Positions 36,520 through 46,600 of a stretch of DNA of 56,031 nucleotides are shown here, piece by piece. How positions within the stretch are numbered: position 1 is the first letter of the stretch; every line of letters begins with the position of its first letter. A model generated the notes under the pieces. That model was given only the letters and a program-made list of their open reading frames with translations, was not told where the DNA came from and made no database searches. A program made the position numbers and the translations under genes. The DNA comes from an uncultured Pseudomonadota bacterium (GTDB taxonomy: Bacteria; Pseudomonadota; Alphaproteobacteria; RF32; CAG-239), in NCBI GenBank assembly GCA_902763905.1, contig CACWUA010000003.1:1-56031 (forward strand), read 5' to 3'.

Positions 36520-37161
36520 TTAGAAGTTGTATCTAGCACCAAACATAATTTCGTGGTCACGAGCTGTGACTTTAGCAACTTCCGAACCAGTGTTCTTGCG
36601 GATACGACCTAAATCGGCATAACGATAGCCGAGATCCAATGTCCAGTTGGAGTTTACATCATAAGCGATACCGCCCATAACTTGCCATGCAAGGTTATAT
36701 ACAGACTTGCTGCCGCCAAGAATTTCAACTTCACCGAAGTCAGCCTTCAAATAAGAAAGACCGATACCGGCACCGATATACGGAGTCCACGGTGTGCAGG
36801 TCAGATAATCAAAGTAAGCATTGGCCATGAAAGAATGCTTATAGAGTCTGAAGTGTTCCAAAGTATCCTTTTCACCTTTATTACTGGTAAAGCCCAACCA
36901 GTTACGTTTAATGTCACGGGAGTTGTTCAATTCAACTTCACCACGAACATAACCGGCACGAACACCGTAAGCTACGTGCGTACCAAACAATTCTTTGTCA
37001 GCTTTTGCACGGGAAATGTCGCCCATTTCATAATCATGAACTTTAACTTTTACTTTGTTAAAGTCATAAGACAATTTGCCAGAAACATACTGGTTTACTT
37101 TTGCGTCTGCAGTAGCGCTTAACAGGCAGGCAACACCAGCTAATAACAAAATTTTTTTCAT
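36520..37161 (-). CDS. Outer-membrane beta-barrel protein (opacity/OmpW-like)
   Basis: A 213-residue protein with a signal peptide ending near ATADA (about 19) and a mature part of alternating strands: GVRAGYVRGEVELN, MANAYFDYLT, WTPYIGAGIGLSYLK, AWQVMGGIAYDVN, LDLGYRYADLG and a C-terminal HEIMFGARYNF ending in Phe, the outer-membrane assembly signal. This is the eight-stranded opacity-type barrel common in alphaproteobacteria. The start was set at 37161 by the AAGGA site upstream and the signal peptide. Function is probably structural or adhesive. Confidence 0.87.
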   Translation of the reverse strand: MKKILLLAGVACLLSATADAKVNQYVSGKLSYDFNKVKVKVHDYEMGDISRAKADKELFGTHVAYGVRAGYVRGEVELNNSRDIKRNWLGFTSNKGEKDTLEHFRLYKHSFMANAYFDYLTCTPWTPYIGAGIGLSYLKADFGEVEILGGSKSVYNLAWQVMGGIAYDVNSNWTLDLGYRYADLGRIRKNTGSEVAKVTARDHEIMFGARYNF

Positions 37162-37391
37162 TTTAAATTCCTTCATTACTTGTTGAACAACAATATACTT
37201 TCGTATTGTAACAGCCATACTTTAGGACGATAAAAAGGCTATGTCAAGATATTTTTCTTAAACAATTTGCATACTTGTTCACGATTATTTAAGATTTTCT
37301 CGTGTATAAAGCACGACTTTCGCGCAAATCCTACGTTTGCAACGGATTACAAACACGTTACACAAAAAGTTTCAATTCTGTAATATTATAC

Positions 37392-38102
37392 TTATTTATA
37401 CGCATAAAGAGTTTTGCCGTAACGCTTGAGCCAAATGCGGCCGCGGCTCCATTCCGGATATAAAGAAGCAACGCAAGCCCAGAATTCGTCGGAATGATCG
37501 GGGTGCTTGAGATGCGATACTTCGTGCGCCATCAAATAGTCAATCACAAAATCCGGTGCCAGCGCAATCCGCCAGCTGTAATTGATATGTTTTAAGGAAG
37601 AACAACTTCCCCAACGCGAAGTGGTATCTTTTATGCTGACACCGATAAGTTCGCATCCCAGTTTATCGGCCAATTCTTTGGAGCGGGTATAAAATTCTTC
37701 TTGCGCCCGTTTTTTGATATAATCTTTGACTCGGCGGTGGATAAACTCCGCCCCACCCGAAACGCAAAGCTTATCTTCTTCGAGCCAAACACCGCGTCGC
37801 GCCTCCTGATGATGCTCTATGATAACATCCCGCCCGAATAACGATATGGTTTCGCCATCGGCAAAATATTTTATTTCCGGCAATTTATTTAAAGATTTTA
37901 TAATCCAATCGGTGTGTTCGGTCACAAAATTTATGGCTTGTCGGCGCGAACAAAAACGCGGTACGGAAAGTACCGGAACTCGCTCTTTTTCATCTATTTT
38001 GAGTGTGAGTTTGCGTCCCGAGCGGGATTGTACCACCTTGATATCCATGCCGACGGCTTCGGCAATATCAAAGGTCTTGCCAGTCAACAATGTAATCTTC
38101 AT
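37392..38102 (-). CDS. YgjP-like metallopeptidase-domain protein
   Basis: A 236-residue DUF45/YgjP family protein related to SprT-type zincins. HEVSH at 193-197 followed by PDHS (His203) gives the HExxH plus third His arrangement. The RWGSCSS block near 163-169 is the family signature. The E. coli relative has been linked to nucleotide metabolism, but the family's substrate is not settled. Its start lies inside the last 35 bases of the UPF0260 gene, so the two are coupled. Confidence 0.88.
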   Translation of the reverse strand: MKITLLTGKTFDIAEAVGMDIKVVQSRSGRKLTLKIDEKERVPVLSVPRFCSRRQAINFVTEHTDWIIKSLNKLPEIKYFADGETISLFGRDVIIEHHQEARRGVWLEEDKLCVSGGAEFIHRRVKDYIKKRAQEEFYTRSKELADKLGCELIGVSIKDTTSRWGSCSSLKHINYSWRIALAPDFVIDYLMAHEVSHLKHPDHSDEFWACVASLYPEWSRGRIWLKRYGKTLYAYK

Positions 38103-38571
38103 AATCTTTTACCTTTGTTTCGTTGACCAATTCGCGACCGCTGAGGGAATTTCGCGATTCGGCTACACTTGCGGCTTTACCCGTAATCAGGGGATGCCAT
38201 TCCGGCAAGTCATAACCGTTATCCAAGAGCCAATAAGCACAGGTTTTCGGCAGCCAACGCGGCTTTTCGCGCACGGCTTCAAGGTTGATGTCGCGGCAAT
38301 CCGGCACAACTTCAAACCTGTGTTCATAAATTTTGCACAAACAACTCTTGCAATCCAAAAAGCGGCAATATGTATTGGTAAAATGAATTTTACCTTTGAT
38401 TTCAAGTTTGTTGAGACAGCATTTGCCACAACCGTCGCATAGCGCTTCCCATTCGGCTTTACTCATTTCTTCAAGTTTTTTATGCTTCCAAAATTCCCGC
38501 TCCAGCTTTTGGAATTCATCGACACGCGTTTGCGGATTATAGGATTCGTCTATGGTATAATCTTTACTCAT
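38068..38571 (-). CDS. UPF0260 (YcgN-like) Cys-rich protein, copy 2
   Basis: A 167-residue protein of the YcgN/UPF0260 family with the metal-chelating cluster CDGCGKCCLN near 50 and further cysteines in CRFLDCKSCLC, then WLPKTCAYWLL. The C terminus DYIVDWQDL matches the shorter paralogue at 38999-39385. The start at 38571 has GGAGG upstream; the frame extends further 5' only through a palindromic repeat. It is in the dnaB-linked operon, and overlaps the YgjP-like gene. Function unknown beyond probable metal binding. Confidence 0.85.
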   Translation of the reverse strand: MSKDYTIDESYNPQTRVDEFQKLEREFWKHKKLEEMSKAEWEALCDGCGKCCLNKLEIKGKIHFTNTYCRFLDCKSCLCKIYEHRFEVVPDCRDINLEAVREKPRWLPKTCAYWLLDNGYDLPEWHPLITGKAASVAESRNSLSGRELVNETKVKDYEDYIVDWQDL

Positions 38572-38590
38572 AAGTCCTCCCAAATTTCTC

Positions 38591-38695
38591 GTCATCCTGA
38601 GGCAATGCCGAAGGATCCAGCAATGCAGGAAGCGCTGCTTTGTCCCGAAGGACAAAATGGATTCTTCGCTTCGCCTCAGCTACGCTCAGAATGAC
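38591..38695. repeat. Dispersed palindromic element
   Basis: A 105-bp element with near-inverted ends (GTCATCCTGAG and CTCAGAATGAC) and an inner hairpin TTTGTCC-CGAA-GGACAAA. It sits in the gap between the GIY-YIG gene and UPF0260 copy 2. Similar GTCAT...ATGAC elements are common in host-associated alphaproteobacteria. Confidence 0.8.
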
Positions 38696-38711
38696 GGTAA
38701 AGGCTTTGTTC

Positions 38712-39002
38712 CTATAATAAGCTGTCATATAAATCATCCCAGTTTTTATTATTTTTTTCAATCAATTCTATCTTACGCTTTCTAAGCCATCCTTTTAAGG
38801 TCTTTTCTCTCTTGATTGCCTGTGTCATATCTTCATAGATCTCATAATAAACAAGCATTTTTATATTATATCTCTTGGTAAAACCGCTGAAAATTTCCTG
38901 TTTATGCTCATAGACGCGCTTAACTAAGTCCGAAGTCACTCCCGTGTATAGTGTTCCGTTTTTTTTGCTCGCTAAAATATAAATACATGGTTGCTTTTTC
39001 AT
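38712..39002 (-). CDS. GIY-YIG domain protein
   Basis: A 96-residue GIY-YIG nuclease-domain protein of the UPF0213 type. The paired motifs are YILASKKNGTLYTGVT at the start, with Arg in LVKRVYEHK and the Glu in AIKREKTLKGW. Stand-alone members are small and their role (DNA repair or mobile-element related) is not known. It starts as ATGA on the stop of UPF0260 copy 1 with GGAGG just before, so it is translated with it. Confidence 0.88.
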   Translation of the reverse strand: MKKQPCIYILASKKNGTLYTGVTSDLVKRVYEHKQEIFSGFTKRYNIKMLVYYEIYEDMTQAIKREKTLKGWLRKRKIELIEKNNKNWDDLYDSLL

Positions 39003-39385
39003 AAGTCCTCCCAATCGACGATATGGTCTTCCAATTCTTCTTCTTTGACTTCAAGTTCGGAAACCGTAAGCCCTTTGAGCGGTTTAAGCGGTTGTTCTTT
39101 GTAATTTTTATCAAACAATTTGCGATAAGCGCAGGTTTTCGGCATAAACGGCAATTTATCGACATTATCCGGTGTCAGCTTAATGCAATGCGGGACCAAT
39201 TTACAGCGCTTTTTGTAAACTTTGCATCGTCTGTTATCAATATCATAATACTTACATAAAACATTGGTATGATACATATCTCCCGTATCTTCATCTTCAA
39301 GCGTAATCATACAGCATTTGCCGCAATTGTCGCAAATAGCCTCCCATTCGGCGGAAGATATTTTATTTAAGGTATTTTTATCCAT
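38999..39385 (-). CDS. UPF0260 (YcgN-like) Cys-rich protein, copy 1
   Basis: A 128-residue paralogue of the UPF0260 protein at 38068-38571: SSAEWEAICDNCGKCC matches the other copy's cluster, followed by CKYYDIDNRRCKVYKKRC, FMPKTCAYRKL and the shared end HIVDWEDL. The start at 39385 overlaps the last 8 bases of dnaB. The GIY-YIG gene separates the two paralogues. Metal binding is inferred from the cysteines. Confidence 0.85.
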   Translation of the reverse strand: MDKNTLNKISSAEWEAICDNCGKCCMITLEDEDTGDMYHTNVLCKYYDIDNRRCKVYKKRCKLVPHCIKLTPDNVDKLPFMPKTCAYRKLFDKNYKEQPLKPLKGLTVSELEVKEEELEDHIVDWEDL

Positions 39386-40850
39386 GCTGTTCCGGCAGTC
39401 TTTCGTCTTCGGCAAAGTTACGGAATAAAGTGTATTCGCCGTCCCACCCAAGTTTAACCGAACCGGTTGGACCGTGGCGCTGTTTGCCGATAATCACCTC
39501 TGCTTGATGCGCGGTATTGCGGTCGCGAATTTCCCATTCCGCATGCTTTTTATTGAAAGCTTCTTCCGATTCGTTTTCCGAGCGCTTCGGTTCTGAATTG
39601 TGAATGTAATAATTTTCGCGGAACACAAACATTACAATATCGGCATCTTGCTCAATGGAACCGGATTCGCGCAAGTCGGACATTTGCGGCTGCTTATCCT
39701 CACGCGATTCGACACTACGGTTAAGTTGCGATAAGGCAATTACCGGAATTTTCAGCTCTTTGGCCAAAATCTTCAAACCGCGGGATATTTCCGAAACTTC
39801 CTGCACGCGATTGCCTTCGCTTTTTTTGTCACCGGTGCCGCCGATGAGTTGAATATAGTCAATAACAATGAGCCCCAATCCTTTGGTGCGTTTCAAACGA
39901 CGGGCGCGTGAACGAATGGCATTTATGCTAACGCCCGGCGTATCATCGATATAAAGCGGAATATTTGCAAGTTCATGAGTGGCACCGGCGATTCTCATCA
40001 TTTCTGCTTCATTCAAATCGCCGACACGCATTTTATGACTGGAAATTTGAATAGTACTGGATAGAATGCGTGCCGCTAATTCATCGGCCGACATTTCAAG
40101 CGAAAAAAATGCAACGCCGCGTTTATCCGGAGGAGTATTCTTATCGTTGGCAAAAAAGTCTGCAACGTTGTAGGCTATATTTGTTGCCAAAGCGGTTTTT
40201 CCCATGGCCGGACGACCTGCCAGAATAATCAGATCCGAGTCGTTTAAACCGCCGATTTTATAGTCAAGTTGATTTAATTTAGTCGGAACACCGGAAATTT
40301 TACCGCCTTTTTGATATGCTTTCTCTATGGTTTTAACAGAAGATGTGAGCGCAGCACCAAAATCAATAAAACCACCTTTGGCGTCTCCTTGATCGGCCAA
40401 ATTATAGAGTGATTTTTCGGCTTCGCTTATTTGATCGGCAGCCGAAACTTCCAAATTTTCTTCCATTGCGCTGCTGATGATTTCATAACCGGTATTGATG
40501 AGTTCGCGGCGCAGATAACGATCATATATAAACTGAGCATAATGCTCCACATTTGTCAGCGGCGAGGCGCTTTCGGCCAACTTTACCAAATACGGAAAAC
40601 CACCAACCTGTTCAAGCGTACCTTCCTGCTCAAAATAGTTTTTGAGTGTAATAATATCGGCAGTGCGTTCGCGGGCCAACAGTTTGGAAATAGCCTGAAA
40701 TATTTTGCGATGTGTGGCATCGGCAAAATGTTCCGGTTTCAAAATATCACCGATTTTTTCATAAAATTTGTTATTGGCCAGTAATGCGCCGAGTACCGCT
40801 TGTTCGGCTTCAATATTTTGCGGTAATTTCGATATATCAGGTCTTTCCAT
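39378..40850 (-). CDS. dnaB: Replicative DNA helicase DnaB
   Basis: Hexameric helicase of 490 residues that unwinds DNA at the fork. The N-terminal primase-interacting domain starts near LPQNIEAEQAVLGALL; Walker A is GRPAMGKTA near 215 and Walker B LIVIDYIQLI near 330. DLRESGSIEQDADIV is the arginine-finger region. Length is normal. It heads a minus-strand run with the UPF0260, GIY-YIG and YgjP-like genes. Confidence 0.98.
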   Translation of the reverse strand: MERPDISKLPQNIEAEQAVLGALLANNKFYEKIGDILKPEHFADATHRKIFQAISKLLARERTADIITLKNYFEQEGTLEQVGGFPYLVKLAESASPLTNVEHYAQFIYDRYLRRELINTGYEIISSAMEENLEVSAADQISEAEKSLYNLADQGDAKGGFIDFGAALTSSVKTIEKAYQKGGKISGVPTKLNQLDYKIGGLNDSDLIILAGRPAMGKTALATNIAYNVADFFANDKNTPPDKRGVAFFSLEMSADELAARILSSTIQISSHKMRVGDLNEAEMMRIAGATHELANIPLYIDDTPGVSINAIRSRARRLKRTKGLGLIVIDYIQLIGGTGDKKSEGNRVQEVSEISRGLKILAKELKIPVIALSQLNRSVESREDKQPQMSDLRESGSIEQDADIVMFVFRENYYIHNSEPKRSENESEEAFNKKHAEWEIRDRNTAHQAEVIIGKQRHGPTGSVKLGWDGEYTLFRNFAEDERLPEQHG

Positions 40851-40978
40851 TTTCCGCCTTCGTTTTTTAAGAGAAATTTTAACGTAGAAATCTATTATAA
40901 ACGATACAGTTTTTTGGGGTACAAAAATCTTTTTCGGTTTGTGGATAACGGGTATAATTTATGCCGTATTGTATTATG

Positions 40979-41419
40979 CTATTCGCGGTGGTACGGATGG
41001 TGATTGATTATGGTCTGGATACGATATATTTGCTCACATAAAACCGCCCGCATTAAAATATGGGGTAGAGTGAGTTTGCCGAATGAGAGAATTAAATCGG
41101 CTTTGTCGCGAGTGGATGGCAAATGTCCGTCGGCGCCGCCGATTAAAAAGCAGATTTCCGAGCATCCGTCGTTGAGCCAGTTTTCTACTTTTTGAGCCAA
41201 ATCCATACTGGATATATTAACCCCGCGCTCGTCCAAAACAATCACTTTGGCTCCGTGCGGAATCGAACTTTGTAAAAATTTGGCTTCTTCTGTTTGATTG
41301 GAATTATCTTGTTCTTTAATCACGATATCCCAGCCGGAACGCTTGATATATTCGGCTATTATTGCTGCTTCCGGTGCGTTTTTTTTACATTTTCCGATGG
41401 CAATAATCGTGGTGCGCAT
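40979..41419 (-). CDS. rlmH: 23S rRNA pseudouridine-1915 N3-methyltransferase RlmH
   Basis: SPOUT methyltransferase of 146 residues that modifies helix 69 of 23S rRNA. FLIGGADGH near 96 is the knot that binds S-adenosylmethionine, and the C-terminal LPHILMRAVLCEQIYRI and YHRE are family blocks. It lies 3 bases after the rsfS stop, in the common rsfS-rlmH order. Confidence 0.96.
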   Translation of the reverse strand: MRTTIIAIGKCKKNAPEAAIIAEYIKRSGWDIVIKEQDNSNQTEEAKFLQSSIPHGAKVIVLDERGVNISSMDLAQKVENWLNDGCSEICFLIGGADGHLPSTRDKADLILSFGKLTLPHILMRAVLCEQIYRIQTIINHHPYHRE

Positions 41420-41422
41420 CGG

Positions 41423-41773
41423 TTATTTTTCTCTTAAATTGGCGGCGGATTGCCACATTTTTTCCAAGTTATAAAACTCGCGCACTTCCGGACGGAAAAT
41501 ATGTACAATCACATCAAACGCGTCAATCAACACCCAATCGGCTTTCTCTTCGCCTTCGGAAGCGCTTTTGTGACCGGCCGCTTTCAGATTCTCTTCTATT
41601 TTTTGCGCAATTGAGGCAACGTGGCGATTTGAATTACCGCTTGCCACCACCATATAACTGGCAATCGAGGTTTTACCTTCCAAATCAATCACTACCACAT
41701 CTTCAGCTTTCATATCGTCGAGTGTGGCGGTAATGATATCCAAAATCGTGTTGTTTTCTTTTTGGCTTGTCAC
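41423..41773 (-). CDS. rsfS: Ribosomal silencing factor RsfS
   Basis: A 116-residue protein that binds L14 and blocks subunit joining when nutrients are scarce. Family blocks are present: MVVASGNSNRHVASIA, EGEEKADWVLIDAFDVIVHIF and REFYNLEKMW. It sits between obgE and rlmH, the conserved order, and is probably co-transcribed with both. Confidence 0.95.
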   Translation of the reverse strand: MTSQKENNTILDIITATLDDMKAEDVVVIDLEGKTSIASYMVVASGNSNRHVASIAQKIEENLKAAGHKSASEGEEKADWVLIDAFDVIVHIFRPEVREFYNLEKMWQSAANLREK

Positions 41774-41791
41774 TTTTTATTCTCCCTAAAA

Positions 41792-42859
<1,068 letters not shown>

Positions 42860-42879
42860 CTAAATCTCAGCCCCCAAGT

Positions 42880-42907
42880 AAAAATAAAGGGGCATTACGC
42901 CCCTATT
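42880..42907 (-). terminator. Attenuating hairpin after rpmA
   Basis: AGGGGC pairs with GCCCCT on the minus strand followed by a T-rich run, between rpmA and obgE. It probably lowers transcription into obgE rather than ending it fully. Confidence 0.65.
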
Positions 42908-42925
42908 ATTCGATTGATACAAGAA

Positions 42926-43180
42926 TTACTCGGCAACAACGGAAACGTAAACCTTATCGTTGGCCTTTGTCTTGAATTCAACTTTACCTTCAGAAGTAGC
43001 AAAAATCGTGTGATCCTTACCCAAACCTACATTCTGTCCCGGATGATACTTGGTACCGCGTTGACGAATGATGATATTGCCAGGGATTACAGCTTCGCCG
43101 CCGAATTTTTTAACACCCAAACGACGACCTTCGGAATCGCGGCCGTTACTGGAGCTACCACCTGATTTCTTATGTGCCAT
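42926..43180 (-). CDS. rpmA: 50S ribosomal protein L27
   Basis: An 84-residue protein near the peptidyl-transferase centre. Typical [20 protein letters not shown] start and the [12 protein letters not shown] block. It begins AHKKSGG directly, so it needs no N-terminal processing of the firmicute type. Follows rplU by 19 bases. Confidence 0.97.
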   Translation of the reverse strand: MAHKKSGGSSSNGRDSEGRRLGVKKFGGEAVIPGNIIIRQRGTKYHPGQNVGLGKDHTIFATSEGKVEFKTKANDKVYVSVVAE

Positions 43181-43199
43181 AACGTTTTCTCCCTATAAA

Positions 43200-43499
43200 T
43201 TAACCTAAAATATCCGTGATTTTAACAATCGTGATATTCTGTCTGTGACCGTTTTTACGACGATAGTTCTGTCTTCTTTTTTTCTTGAAAACAATAACCT
43301 TTGCGTCTTTTGCCTGTTTTACGACCAAAGCCTTAACGCTTGCACCCTTAACGAGCGGAGTTCCGATAGTGGAATCGAGCGCCAAAACTTCGTTGAAAAC
43401 AACTTCTTTTCCTTCTTCACCGGCGATTTTCTCAATCTTTACAACGTCACCGGTTGTGACATTATATTGTTTACCGCCTGTTTTAATTACTGCGTACAT
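43200..43499 (-). CDS. rplU: 50S ribosomal protein L21
   Basis: A 99-residue large-subunit protein. MYAVIKTGGKQY and the basic C-terminal FKKKRRQNYRRKNGHRQ are diagnostic. First gene of the rplU-rpmA-obgE-rsfS-rlmH run. Confidence 0.97.
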   Translation of the reverse strand: MYAVIKTGGKQYNVTTGDVVKIEKIAGEEGKEVVFNEVLALDSTIGTPLVKGASVKALVVKQAKDAKVIVFKKKRRQNYRRKNGHRQNITIVKITDILG

Positions 43500-43609
43500 A
43501 TCCTTTTCCTTTAATTTTAAACATAAAGCAATGGCTTGTAATATACATAAGTTTTTTGCGCTGTCAACCGAAAAATAACGATTTTTTAATTTTTTTTGGA
43601 ATCCTCAAA

Positions 43610-46600
43610 TTAAAAAGCGTATTTAAAGTCAATCCAGCCGCTGTGGTCTTGATAATGCTTGCGGAATTTGGCCTCATAACCGACACCTATTTCCGTGTTG
43701 TCATTAAGCACAACCGTGGAACCGATACCGATTTCAACCCCAAAACGCGGCATACTCTTGCCGTCTACGGTATAGCTTGTACCGTTCGGCAAACTTACGA
43801 CGGCATCGTCACTGTCGCTGATGACGTCATACATAATTCCCGCATACGCATTCGGTTTGAATATGCTGTAAGTTGTTTCGGCCTTAACTCCCAATGTTGT
43901 CCGCAACAAATCCAGATCGTTACCGGAAACGCTCTGCATGGCACCGTCAACATAACCGTGGCGCTTGATGCGATAATATCTGGCGCCCAATTCCGGCGTA
44001 AGATATTTAAACGTATATCCGGTTAAGCCTTGTACACTGTATATGTCGGCACTGTAATGCGCATCAATATTGCGACCGAGAACAAATTTATCTTCATCAT
44101 AATCGGTTCTGCCATAACTCATAACCCCGTTGACAAACCAGTTGCTCGGACGATATTCGCCATAAACATATCCTTGAATTGTCTGAATATTCACATCGCG
44201 GCGGAAAGCGTTTACGTCGGTGTCGTCAAATTGCATACCGATACCGACTTTGGTTGCGGAAGCAACCTTTTTATCAACACCGGCAATAAAGCCGCGGTCA
44301 TCGGCGTCATAGCCGTAGGTGTCGCCGTGGTCTTGCATCTTTGACTTGGCATAATAAGTTTTAATCCACGCTTTGACATTACTCAAATCAGGTTTTCCGT
44401 CGCCGGAAGACAGTCCGCTGTTCAAATAAGTTTTTATCAGGTGATTATCAACCGTCAACAACAATCTGTCGGTCAAATCAATCAACGCGGTTTGCGCCAT
44501 ACCGTCATCATTCGGTGCCAATGCCGTCAAAACCTTATTGAATTCCACACCGTCTGTTTGTGCCAAACGCGCCAAATCATCGGCAATACCCTGTGCCGTC
44601 GGATTACCGTGCGACGGGCCGTCAACCCATGCGCCGGCAGCTCCCTGATTGTTTTCGGTTCCGCCGTTTTCACGCGAAATATCTTCGGCGGTTTCGGTCT
44701 GATACACTCCGTAGATACCGGACTTTTCCGATTTACGCACAAAGTTGTACATATTGTTGTGGAACTCGTCTTTGAAGTTGTTGTTATTGATATCCGAGCC
44801 GTCACTCAAGCTGAGTAACGCAACTTCGCCGGTCTTCTTACCGTCCAGCGGATTCTGCCCGAAAGTGATATCGATGGTTGCTCCGTCGTCAATATCAAAG
44901 CTGTCAGCCTTAATCGCACCATAGTCGCTGTTAATGTTGTTGACATTCAACTTCAGCACCGCGTCTTTGCCGAACACGGCTTTTTTTGCCGCAACTTTAT
45001 TGTTTGCCGCTTCGAGCATGCCGTCAACATTGAGATTAACGTTGCTGACATCGGCATTTTGCAGGCTCATTTTGCCGCCTGCGGCAATATCAATCGGCGC
45101 CTTGCCCTGACTGTCGGTCAAAGCGGCATCTGTCAGCGTTACGCTTGTACCGCTTGCGACTTCAAAACCTTTGTGACCATCCAAATCAATCGTTGATTTT
45201 TGCGAGCCGTCAGCCACACCTTTAATCGTCAGGTTGCCGTAAGTTTCGCCCAAATCGTCCGTGGCCGTATAAGTTTCATCGGCTTTGGCGGCAGTAAAGT
45301 TTTTATCGGTAATTTCCGCCTGATTAACGAGCGCCAACGTGTCGCCGAGTTTTTCTTTATCTTCCGTAGTATCGGTAGAAATTGTCACACCGATTGAATC
45401 GTTTAAGGTATCGGTAGTGGCCAAACCAAACTGTCCCTCGGTTTCGGTGGTTATGATTTTTTTATTGAACTCGTCCGCCCATTTGGTGTTGGCGGTAACT
45501 TCATCAACCACGGTTTCTTCTTTTTCGCCGATTACAAACTTTTCGGTTAAGTCGTCGCTTAAAGCCAGTTGCAAATCGGCTGCCTCCGCCGTGCCTTGCG
45601 TTTTAAGCACCTGTACTTTGAAACCTTCTCCGATATCGGACTTTGCGCTATCCACATAATTGAGTTCGCTCAATGTTACTGTGCCGCTTGAAGCCGGGAC
45701 CGCACTTGCGTCGGTAGCAAATGTATCTGCCTTTTTATCTTTGGTGTTAATATCGATTTTCCACTTGGAGTCGGCATTGGAAGTCAAAGACTTCAGTGAA
45801 TAATCGTGCAACGTGCCGTCGGTAGTTTCCACGGTAACTTTTTCAACCGAAACATCACTGTTGCTGATGTCGTTATAAAGTTGTACCGTACCTGTTGCAT
45901 CGCCGGTGATGGCAACCGCAGCGTTTTCGCCGTCAATAGTATCATAGAAAGTAGCCGTACCGCTGTTGGTAGCCGAGATTGTCAAATCGGCATTATCCAT
46001 ATAAATGGCATTGGCAACATCGTTGATTTTATTGCCTTTGAACAGGGTTGTGCCGTTATCGGCGGTAATGGTTAAGTCGCTGTAGGTATAAATTGCCGCA
46101 CCAAAGCCTTCGCCGCTCGCGGTAAAAGTATTGTCGGTAAAGGTCGAGTTTTTAATGCCGTTGGTAATTTCGCCTTCGTTATAGATTACACCGCCGTAAA
46201 CATTTGTTGCCGAACCGGTGTTTTTATCAAAAGTGCCGCTGATGGAAGCTATAGTGCTGGCACCGCTGTTATCGGCTAACATATTACCGATGACACCGCC
46301 GTAAATATTTCCGCTTAAAGTTGTGGCGCTGTTTTTGCTGAAATTGCCGTTGATGTTGCCGATGGTTGCCGTGCCCTTACCTGCCATATTTAGAATTGTA
46401 CCACCTATAACATTACCATAAGCGGTATTGGCTACGTTCTCCGTAAAGTCAGCGGTTATATTGCCGATTTGTGAAGCTATGTTTTGATAGCCGTGTCCGC
46501 GCCACCAATATATGTATGAAACATTAAAAATAGCGGCACCGCCGACATCGCCGGTTACTCCGCCGGCAGATGTTGCGGTAGAAATCGCATAGTTATTTTC

